This document shows positions 29,316 to 39,499 of a stretch of DNA of 40,795 bases, piece after piece. Position numbers and translations under genes: made by a program. Source of the DNA: Chromera velia (Eukaryota; Sar; Chromeraceae); NCBI GenBank assembly GCA_018398765.1, contig JAHBMJ010000321.1, positions 51,774-92,568 of the forward strand, written 5' to 3'. Positions within the stretch are counted from its first letter, which is position 1. Each line of letters begins with the position of its first letter. A model generated the notes under the pieces. The model worked only from the letters and a program-made list of their open reading frames with translations, searched no databases and was not told the DNA's origin.

Positions 29316-31919
29316 TCAAAACCCGCCGTTATCCTGCATCGTTTCCCCATCAGCTTCTGCTTCTGCCTCCTCCCCTTCTTCCTCTGCCACAGGTTCCATT
29401 GCCAAACTTCCCGAAACAACGGGGTCTCCATCTCCATCCCCCTCTCTCTCCTTCGACACCTGGGGCGATTCTGCTCCCTCAGACCCACCTCCACTGACAC
29501 TCCCACTACCTCCACTCAACACCGACGTGGCCGACTTCTCCCTCTCTCGCCTCGAACTTCCCGACGCTGTGGCAGCGTCACCTTCACCCTCAGCGCTCTG
29601 ACTTGCAGCAGGAGACGGAGTGGAAGCCCTAGTTTGACTTAGGGTCCCAACCCCCCCACCTGATGGACTAGTTGCAGACCTAGGCGTGGTGACTGAGACG
29701 GTGCCATTGGGGGAGACTGAAACCTGAGCGGCTCCAGAATCAGACCACAAAGGCATCGAGGGAAGGGAGGTGGTGTGTATCAGACTGAAGGACTGTCTGT
29801 CTCCGTAATCTGGAATGGGAGGAGACGCGGGACGGCGGGAGTGCCACGTGACTTTCCGACCCCCCCTACCGTCTGGACCCCCGACACCCTGCTGGGCCAT
29901 CAAACCGTCCTGCATTCCCACCACAGCCCTCCACGATGCCTCTCTCTGCGCTTCTTCCAGTCTCTGCTGTTTTCTCCGTCTTCTACAAGAGCGAGGAGAA
30001 AAGAGAACAAAGGTGGCTTTTGTCTCTTCTTCCGTGTCTCCTTCTGGAGGAGCAGCCGATGAAGATGCTGCTGCCCTGGAGGAGGAACCCGGACGGGGGT
30101 GCCATGGCCTCAGGCCGACATGAGAGGGGGTCCGCTGGGGACCTGCGCGGGGGGAATTGATGGGCCGAAGGAAGATGGAAGGGTCGGGAACGAGAAAATT
30201 GTTCATCTGTCGACGGACGGGCCACGCTTGAGGTGCGTTTTCGTCGTCTATGTCGTGTAAGTGGAGATTGGTTAGCGGGTGTTCAAAAGGCTGACGCAGA
30301 GACGCAGGGGGGGTCTCATCGGTGGCAGGGGTGAGGGTGATGGTCGGCAGGGGTGTCCCTTGTGACCATTCAGAAGTGCGGGAGGTGGGGGAGACAGACC
30401 TAGACCTGATGGACGATATTGCATGGTGTCTCGCAGGAAGGGGGGGGAGCTGCCAGTCAGTGGCGCTGTGTGAGGCCGAGCTAAGCAGTCTGTCTGATTG
30501 GAGAGAACCCGCCCGACGTCTGCGTCTCCTGGTAGAGCCGTCTGGAGGCGGGACACCAAGAACACTGGCGTTCTCAGTCCAATCCCCCCAATCCCCCCCA
30601 CTGTCACACACAGAGGAAGCCGCACCGTCCCTCGACACCCACATATTCCCCATGTGCCCCTCGTCAGGGGTACCCAATGCGTACGGAATCGACGGAGAAA
30701 GAGGCGCACAGTCGCTCTTCCCCTTCTGATTCCATATCGAAGTCAGAGAGAGAGGCCGACATCGTGTCCTCTCAGGGGACTCTTCCTCCTCCGGCTCCCT
30801 CTGATCACGGTCAGATGAGTCACCCCCCGGCCCCCTCCCCTTCAACCCGCCTCGACCTCTTCCTGGAGATGACCCACCCCTCCCACTGCTTTTGGGTTCT
30901 TCTGTCAACAACGTGTACCAGAGCATCCCTGCCCCCACCACAACATAAATACCCAAAGTTCTTGCATCCAAAGCTTCTTTGAATAGAACTGTCGCCCCAA
31001 GGATCTGAGCCACCGTCTTTGCTTGAGAGACTAGTGACAGTCCAAGAGGCGACAGTACTCTCACAGAAGCATAACAAGACAAAGAAAGGAAAACCCCCAA
31101 AATTCCGGAAAAGATCAACGGACCCCAAAATTTATACACAAAAGTTCCGAACTGACTCCAGGAAGAAAACGTTTGCTCTAGCACTCGAGTCAAAGGAACA
31201 AATTCCTCACACAAAGATATGAAAGGGGGGAGAAGGAGAGCAGACACAAGTTGGTTGTACTGCAGAAGCACAGCCAGCGGCATTTTCTCCTCGGCCAGTG
31301 TCTTCTTGGAAGACACCAAATAGTAGGCACCGAACAAGGAAGCGAGGGTGCCTAACAATGCAGGGTAAGGCGGGATGTACGACGCGTCTGCCACCCCAAG
31401 AATGAACCCCAAGAGCACAAAACCGACACCTAACAGCCGGATCCTGCTCGTTCGAACCCCCAGGACTGCACCCGACAGCAATGCAATGAACACCAAGGTG
31501 GTGCACTTCGCCAGATGATAGGCAGCCACTGGGAGCTCCCTCAGGGTCATGTTCTGGAGGACAATCATTCCCGCAAACGCCACCGAGGACCCAAAAGCCT
31601 TGAATGTGTCCTCCACAGTAAACTCTACTTTCGGGAAGGCAGGCCGAAAGTAAACAGGAAGGCGATCATTCGATACCAGAGTCAGGGACAACAGGAAGGT
31701 AATCAACTGTTGAAACCAGGAAACAAAAACGGGTAAGTGGAAAGCATTCGAAACGAAGATGTATCGATTAATCCACAGATACAATACTGATGACCCTGCA
31801 TACGACAGGATAACAAGGGCGGCAAAAGCCCCAGAAACCTGCTTGGAAGGTTTCGGTTGTGCTCTTGAGCTGCCTGATGAAGGAGGCGGGGCTGACAGCA
31901 GCCCCTCTCGTCTCCTCAT
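29316..31919 (-). CDS. nucleotide-sugar-transporter-like (SLC35/TPT fold) with long disordered tail
   Basis: Probably an endomembrane antiporter of the drug/metabolite transporter superfamily; the substrate is not determinable, though the pattern NMTLRELPVAAYHLAKCTT resembles SLC35C (GDP-fucose) members. A single uninterrupted frame of 867 codons. Residues 1-25 are basic and Ser/Pro-rich. About ten hydrophobic segments span roughly 28-345, including LGVGFVLLGFILGVADASY, LLQYNQLVSALLLPP, and YASVRVLSPLGLSLVSQAK followed by QILGATVLFKEAL. Usual family length is 320-450, so the remaining 510 residues (Ser, Pro, Arg, Gly and acidic runs) are an unusual hydrophilic extension. It is the only intronless gene in the window. 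Head-to-head with the kinase gene at 32736. Confidence 0.82.
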   Translation of the reverse strand: MRRREGLLSAPPPSSGSSRAQPKPSKQVSGAFAALVILSYAGSSVLYLWINRYIFVSNAFHLPVFVSWFQQLITFLLSLTLVSNDRLPVYFRPAFPKVEFTVEDTFKAFGSSVAFAGMIVLQNMTLRELPVAAYHLAKCTTLVFIALLSGAVLGVRTSRIRLLGVGFVLLGFILGVADASYIPPYPALLGTLASLFGAYYLVSSKKTLAEEKMPLAVLLQYNQLVSALLLPPFISLCEEFVPLTRVLEQTFSSWSQFGTFVYKFWGPLIFSGILGVFLSLSCYASVRVLSPLGLSLVSQAKTVAQILGATVLFKEALDARTLGIYVVVGAGMLWYTLLTEEPKSSGRGGSSPGRGRGGLKGRGPGGDSSDRDQREPEEEESPERTRCRPLSLTSIWNQKGKSDCAPLSPSIPYALGTPDEGHMGNMWVSRDGAASSVCDSGGDWGDWTENASVLGVPPPDGSTRRRRRRAGSLQSDRLLSSASHSATDWQLPPLPARHHAISSIRSRSVSPTSRTSEWSQGTPLPTITLTPATDETPPASLRQPFEHPLTNLHLHDIDDENAPQAWPVRRQMNNFLVPDPSIFLRPINSPRAGPQRTPSHVGLRPWHPRPGSSSRAAASSSAAPPEGDTEEETKATFVLFSPRSCRRRRKQQRLEEAQREASWRAVVGMQDGLMAQQGVGGPDGRGGRKVTWHSRRPASPPIPDYGDRQSFSLIHTTSLPSMPLWSDSGAAQVSVSPNGTVSVTTPRSATSPSGGGVGTLSQTRASTPSPAASQSAEGEGDAATASGSSRREREKSATSVLSGGSGSVSGGGSEGAESPQVSKEREGDGDGDPVVSGSLAMEPVAEEEGEEAEAEADGETMQDNGGF

Positions 31920-32735
31920 TGTCCTCGTTCTCTTCTCTCAGGGCTGGTTTGGTCTTAAGAGCCAAAGTCTAAAGGATGGGTTAAGATTAGAAGGTTCCGT
32001 CAGTAGTCTTGGACAGTGAAAGTGACCACTTCAAAGCGTTGTTGAAGGAAATCGAAATCTGTTGTTTCACTGTATTCGGCTGTTGCATTGGTGAGTGCCT
32101 TGAAATGCCCTGCAGGCTCGCTGATGGCTCGCTGACGTCACCGGAAAGGTGGAGGGACATGCCAGCCGTGGCCCCCGCTGCAGTCTTGTTTTTGACCCCG
32201 GACGGCAGATTTCGCGATTTTCAGTGAAGGCGTTCCTGCGATGGTTCTGGATATCGCGATTGCATATGCTCAAATATATGTGGACTGGAATCATGAGGGG
32301 CACTTAACGACTTCTAAGCGGCTCGCACGGAGTTTTTTGTGGGCCGACCTGCATCGACCTGCAGCCTCAAAATTGTGTGCCCTGCCATGCCACAGCTTCT
32401 GAACTTCAAAACAGAGTTAGAAGCGTGACTTCTTTAGTTATGCAACGCTCGCAATTGCTGAGTTTGGGCCGCACTAACCGGGTCAGCTGGTTGTCTTGTT
32501 CGGTTTTTACTGGTTCTTGCAGACGTGCTCTCGAGAAAAAATAATCCGGTCCTCGTCGTGATGTTGTCGTGAAATAAAAGTGAGGGCGTTGTTTGCACAG
32601 CAACGCTGCAGTTGCTCGCTGACTGTGAGTGTCCAAGAGGACAAAATTCAAACCTTCTCGAGCTCACCGATACCTTCCAGTCTGCTTTCCTGGTCTATTC
32701 TCAAGCCTGGAAGGCCTCTTGACAATACCAAGAGG
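31920..32735. promoter_or_regulatory. divergent promoter region, transporter / kinase
   Basis: 816 bases between two opposed start codons. Includes the 5' leaders of both genes. No clear TATA box or repeated operator was seen. Confidence 0.4.
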
Positions 32736-35700
32736 ATGAGTTATCATCCTCCTTACCACTACCCTCACTATCCCGCTCCTCATGGGTACCAACCTGCATA
32801 TCCCCCTCAAGCAGCAGCCCACTCCCAATTCCCTCCTGCAGCATCCGCTCCAGCACAAATTCACTTAGGCTCTCCTTCACCTGCACCCGCCCCTCGGCCT
32901 GTCGACCACAGCTTGAACGAAATCTCGTTGGAGTACACGTATGCGGTCAGCAAGAGGGGGTTCTTTTCAACTCACCAACCTGTCTACGAGCCCGGAGACA
33001 GATAAAGTTTTTCCTGTTCCCGTGAGAATTTCCTTCAGAGAAGAGGACCAGTCCTCCCCTGGCTGTCTGGATTGGTTGCTATCCTGTGCGTTCTCCCCTT
33101 CCCTGTCTTCCTGAACGTCTATGTGTCCCCCAATCCCCTCTGTCCCTTCTTACAGGATCTCCGCGAGTCAACCAACAACTTCGACGAGAAGTGCAAACTC
33201 GGGCACGGGGCCTACGGATGCGTCTTTAAAGGAGTCCTCAAAGATGGTCAGCCTGTCTTCTTCGTTGAGCGGGACTCTTCAAAGCATGATAGGATGAATG
33301 CAGCCGGGTTGGCTCTGAGTTTGTGCGGGCCACAGGTTCCCTCAGTCTGCCACCTTTGTCTGTGGCGAAGAATCGTCTGACTGGGCTTCCAGCTTTCTCA
33401 CCTGTCGACTGTTCATGTGCGGAGACGGAAGACAGAGGAACATTGAGTTGAAGGGGGAATCAGGGAGGAGACAGACAGGGAAGATGAATGTGCGCAGTTC
33501 GACAAACAATGAGAATCAGAAGGACCATCCATTCCTTGCTATTTGGAATTCGTTTTTGAGGAGACGGACGAGCGGACCGAAAGAGAAAAGGAAAAGTCGA
33601 ACCCTTGGTTTCTCTCCGTCTTTTCCGCTCGGTGCGTTGTCTTTCCTTTCACTCTTCATCTTTGCTCTTCTGCTTTCCGCCCCACGCTCTCCTCTTTTTT
33701 GGACCGGGAACAAAGCCACCAACAACAGTCTTGCAGCCCCCCCATATTAGGTAAATGTGCACATGTCTGTTGTTGCCTTGCCTTTTCTGTCCCCCCCCAG
33801 GAACGGAGGTGGCCATCAAGGTCCTACAGATCCCCAAGGAAGCGGGATTTGAGGAGGAGGTGAAGGTGCTGTCGAAATTTCGACACCCGAACCTTGTCAT
33901 CCTCATGGGGTTTGCAAGAAATGGGGCTCAGAGACTGCTGGTCTATGAGATGCTTCCGGGCGGGGATGTCAGCAATCGACTTGCGTCAGGTCGGTCAGTC
34001 TGCCAGTCTGCCTGAGTAAGAAGGAGGGAAAGGAAAGAAACAATGAACGTTCCCTTTCTCGAAGGAGTCTGTCCAGACTTTTGTTGCCCCGTCTTGCGTT
34101 AGCTTGTTCACAAGTCTCGTTGCGCTCCTTGTTCCAGCATTGAAAGGCAACCCTGCGTGCGTTTGCGTGTAAGTGTGTGGCTGTGGGGGTTTGCGTGTAA
34201 GTGTGTGGTTGTGGGGGTGGGTTGTGTCTGTGTATGTCTGTATGTCTGTGTCTGTGAGTGAGTGTGGCTGTGTGTATGTGTGTGTGAGAGAGAAAGAGAC
34301 AAAGTGGAAACGTAGATGCGTGAGGGTTGTGTGTGCGCGTACGGGGCATCAACATCTTTGTTTGCACCTGTGCGTTCTTCTTTCCAGGTCCAACGTTGAG
34401 TTGGAAGCGTCGTCTGACGATTCTTTTAGATGCTGCGTGCGGGCTATCTCACCTTCACAACGCCAAACCGAAAGTCTTCCATAGAGATATCAAAACCGCC
34501 AACATCCTCCTCGACCGTAACGGAACCGCCAAGATGGCAGACTTCGGTCTCGCCTGTCTGATGCAAGCAGGTCAGTCAGTCGATCAGCAGCACGAATGAA
34601 AGGGACGTCCTTCTCTCCTCTTCTTTTCTTCTGTTGATGAGTTCAAGCTGAAAGCCCGTCTCTTCCCGTCTCACAGCCGCACAGAGGTGCCTGCATGCCT
34701 GCCTTACTGCCCGCCTGCGTTCGTGTCTGCCCGCCTTTGAAGACACTTGATGAGATTTGATCTGGCGGAATTCCAATATTCTTTTTTTCGAACAGTCCGC
34801 TCCCCGTTCTCTGAGTCATGAGGGTGCATGAAGGCTGTAGGTCTGTATGTAAACGTCATCTGTAGCCGTCATTTCTGTAAGGAAGGGCCCAGACAGGCAA
34901 GGCAGACCTGCATCAACCCTCCCTCCCTCCCACCCTGCCTGCCTGAACCCCACAGCGCACGACCCGAACGGCACTTCTGGGTCCTCATCGTCCCAGTCCT
35001 ACAAGGTCCAGCAGACGGCGGGAACGATCGGATACGCAGACCCGCTTTACATTAAAAGGTCAGTCAGGCAGTCAGTCAGTTTTGGGTGGATCCGGAGGGT
35101 GGGGTAGAGACGAAGGTGAAGGAGAGAGGAGGATGGAGGTTTCTAAAGCGATTCGATCAGCGTAGGGGAGAATTGTCGTCACAGCCAATGGCGGGTTTCT
35201 TCACACTGCTCACGAATCGCTGGGTCCCAATTTGATTCCTCTGCCGTCAGATTTTATTTAACTGGACACGCTTTTCTCTCCCTTCCTCTGTTTCCATGCA
35301 GAGCTCTGGTGAATGAGAAAACGGAAGTTTACAGTTTCGGGATGGTCATCCTGGAGCTCCTCACTGCCAAGCCGCCTGCCGTTCAAGTCAGTGGGCAAAG
35401 AAGCGAAGTTTTGATCTTGCATGCATGCATGGGGGCTGTTCGGTCCCTATTGGCCTGCCTGCCTTCCTTCCTTCCTGCGTGCCTGCGTGCTGTCTTTTTG
35501 CTTTGCATGGCTCTTTTTTGTGGAGTCTTGTCCTGACACTAGAGACATTAGGGTGGACAGCAAGGAAAGAGGAAAGAAGACGAAACAAGATTGGGACACA
35601 GAACGGAATAGTGGGGTCCATTGGCGAATTGGTTGATGAACACATTGGAAAGGGGGGTGGATAGATGGAGGTCGGCCTGTCTGTCCATTGTAGAGCGAGG

Positions 35701-36704
35701 AGGTGTCACATGCGACATGCATCCACTGATGAATCTCTCGATCGAGGAACGGGACTGACTGCATGACACACATCCACCCGATTCTGCAGGGGGAATGCAT
35801 GAGGTGTACAGAGGGGAGGGAGGTGTGCAGGGTGAGAAGGGAGGAAGGCAGCTGGTTAGAGAGACTCTCAGTCGCTTGGTTGGTTGGTGGAATATTTCTC
35901 TTCTGATCTCTTCTCTTCTCGGATGCCTAGTGATACTTCCTGCCTGCCTGCCTGCCTGCCTGTCAGGATCCAATGGAAGGAAGAAACCGACAACCATGCT
36001 GATGGTTTGTTTTGTTTTGTGTTGAATTAATGGATTGGTTGATTGACTGCAGAAGTCTAACGGCGGCATTGAGTACCTTGCCCACTCTATTGGGCGGGAC
36101 GTGGGGCTGGTGATGGGCCTCCTGGACCCCAACGCAAAGTGGCACGCGGGGTTCGCACACCAACTGGCTGTCACTGCTTTCGAGTCAGTCAGTCAGACAG
36201 TATGGGCGTGTGTGAAACGGGGGGTGAGAATAAGGAGGGATGGGTGCAGACTGAAGGGATACGTTCCTTCGTTCCTGCACGTGAGTTGAGTTGAGTCAGC
36301 AGGGAGGTTGCAGAGACGTACGTGCAAGCCTCTCTTGGCGATGAGCGCGTGTACTGCAGTTGACTCTATGCACCCAACAGGGAGGGCTGGATGCCTTGCT
36401 TGGCTTATTATTCAGTTGCCTGCTTCCTGCCTACCTTCCTCGCTCCCTGCACGGCTTCCTCCTTGATTGCCTTTCCTTTTTCTTTTTGTCCCTCAGTGAT
36501 GCGGAGTAAGAGCAGAGTAATTTGCTGCGGTCTTGCATTCATTGTACTTCTTTCGACTGAGATTTTTGCGTTTTTTTTTTTAATGTGTGCTTATGCAGGT
36601 GCATTCAAGACATTGAGAGCGCCCGGCCAGACTTCAAAACTCTGGTGCAGCGTATCAGAAAAATGGTCAACGAAAGGTCAGTCAGTCAGTCAGTCAGTCA
36701 GGAA

Positions 36705-36737
<33 letters not shown>

Positions 36738-39437
36738 ATGCACAAACAAACACGCACACACAGAGAAAAAGGGAGAAAGATCGCATGAGAGAGGGGCGTC
36801 GGTGAGAGTTTGTGTGTCCGTCTTTTTGTGGGAGAGAAGAAACCAGCGAGGGAGAGGGAGGAGAAAAGCGTTGGAAGGGAGGACGACGGGTGTCACTCTG
36901 AGTCGTTGCTTTCCTTCCGGCTCGCATCCATGCACGTGCGCAGATTTTCTTCCTTCCTCCTCTCTCTCCTTCCTTCCCTCTTCTTCCAAACTCTAGGGAT
37001 ACAGCAAAGGCCTCCGGGTGTAGTGAAAAGAACGTGTTTTCTTTCTTCCGCACTCGCATCTCCTTCCTACCTTCATGCCCCCCTATTCTATTCTTTCTGT
37101 ACGCAGCGACTCCCACCCCGACCCAGAGGTGCGTCCCCATACGCACATCTCTCCTGCGTTGTTGCCGGACGAGCTCCAGAGAGCCAAGCAGGTCGCCCAC
37201 CAGTTCCAGATCAGGCAGCAACAACAGCAGCAGGCTGCCGCTGCCTCCCACTCTCCACCCCCAGTGGCGGGACAAAGGCGGCAACAGGTGTGTGGGTACA
37301 TGTACATGTGTATTCATATTTATCTGCACATATGAAGAAACGAAACGACAAGCTAGGAGTGGCAGGACGGGGAAAGCAGCAGTTTGTTTCTGGTTGGAAG
37401 TAAGACAAGACAATGAAAAAAGGTAGAAGAAAAGAGGTCCGTGTCGGTTCAGAGCGAAGGAACCGACAGAGGGAGAATTAAATCAAACACGGCTAACTCT
37501 TCTGACCGTCTGTCGGTGTCAAGAAACCCTCGCGACCCCAGTTTCTCTCCCTCTCTATCTCTCTGATCTGTACACGTGTATGCTATGAAGCTGTGTACTC
37601 ACCAGGAACTTCACACACTCTCTCTTTCCCCCCCCGTGCGTCCGTCTCTTCTCTTCTCTTGTGTTATTTTCTCTTCTCAGGGAGGCGTCTCCTCCTCAAG
37701 AGAGGACCCTGCCGCCTCCTCCCCTGCTGGGTACGGCCACCAGCCCCAGCAGCAGCCCGTGCAAGTCCATCAGCAGACTGCACATGGGGGGAGGCAGATA
37801 GACCACCCGCACCCGAACGCCCATGCAGGCGCCGCCCCTGCAGCCGTATACAGGTCCCACACACCGGACGTCTATGGCGGTGCTCGCACGGAGTCGCCTG
37901 ACGGTCAGTCAGTTATTACAGGAAAGGTGAAACCATGGACCTCGTGTTAAGGTTCTGATGTTTTTGTCAAGGTTCATCGTCCTAAACAGAGGTGGGGCGT
38001 GCAGCAGGTCTCCATGGCACAGTGACACCTAGACACCAGAAAGCCAGGTCATGCTTGGATAGGGGGGGGTGGCAGGCGTGGTGCTGTCCGATAGAGATCT
38101 TTTGTGCCTGCGTGCGGCTCTTCGTGAGGGTTCTCTCTCTCTCTTCCTCTCTCTTTGCGACTGCGTTTGCGTCTGTGTGTGTTGTTGTGTCTGTGTGTCT
38201 TTGTGTACCGTTTTGATGTATGCATGGAGACATTCACAAATGTCAAATCAGATGGTGTGTTCACTGCAAACAATCAGAAAGAAATTTCCACTCATGCGTT
38301 CTTCATCTGATAGGCGAACTGAGCGATCTAGAGACGCAGACCTTGTTTCCTTTCTCTGTTTTCCCTTCATCTCTTTGTGTTCGTGCTTTTCCTGAAATGA
38401 CCCCCCTTCAAGCAGGATACGCCTACTATCAAGCCCAAGCCCGCTCCCCCCATCCAGCCGACGACTCTCCCTCACAGCAACAGGGACCAGTGCAGGCCCA
38501 CCAGCAGAACCATGCAGGAGGCATACAGCACATCAACGCTGGTGTGAGTGTGGCCCCAGCCCAGCTGCTGAACAAGAGCCAGGGACAGGCTCTGCAGGCA
38601 GGAGGGCAGCACCCTCAGGTGGCCGCGTACGCACAACAACAGAGTCCCACAGGGATGCAGATGCAGATGCAGCAACAGCAGTCACAAGCAGTTGGGTCAG
38701 TCTGTCAGACAGTCAAGGAAAAGGCCGCAATTTTCTTCGTGCATGCTTCTGTTTTCTCGGTCTCCCTCTGTCTCTCTTTGTTTCTCTCGATGCGCGTGCG
38801 TGCGTGCGTATGTGTCTTTGTGCGTGCGTGCGTGCGAAGGTACAAGCAACGTGGTCCCCTTCAATCCTTCTCAAACATCTGCCCCCCTTTCTTCGTCCTT
38901 GCAGTGCCCAAGCGGCCTACGCGGCCCAGTCCCACTACGTGCAGCAGCAGCAGCATCCTCACCCGAGGTCCCGGCAGGCGGCGGCAGTGGGTGAGCAGGT
39001 GCCCTCGGTCCACGGAGCTGCGGCCCCAACTGCAGCGCCAACTCAAAGCACCCACCCGCACCAACAGGCTGCCGCGTACTCTCAGGCTGCTTACGCAGGA
39101 AGGTCCCTCCATCCCCACCACGCTCAGACGCAACCGGCTGCGGCGAGACAAGCGTCGCCTGCAGCGTCTCCGGGGGCGGCATCTGCACCGCCCCAGAGGG
39201 GCCCAGGGAGGGCCCCGGCAGCAGGTCGTCAGCCGGGGCCCGGATCCATCAGTCACAGTAGGGGTGCAGTTGCAGGTTCTCCTCGGTCTGAAGGCTCAGG
39301 AGATCCTGCGGGACGGGGGGGAAATCCTAATGTAGAGATAGAGGAGAGTTGGTATGGGGGAGATCCGGATGACGATGAATCGGGCGAAGACGAATACTAC
39401 AACGATGACGATCCGTCAGTAGACAGACACAAAGAAA

Positions 39438-39499
<62 letters not shown>

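Noticed and set aside
32580-32735. 52-codon N-terminal extension of the kinase
   Set aside because: The frame is open but contains no ATG before 32736; it would need a GTG start or an upstream exon.
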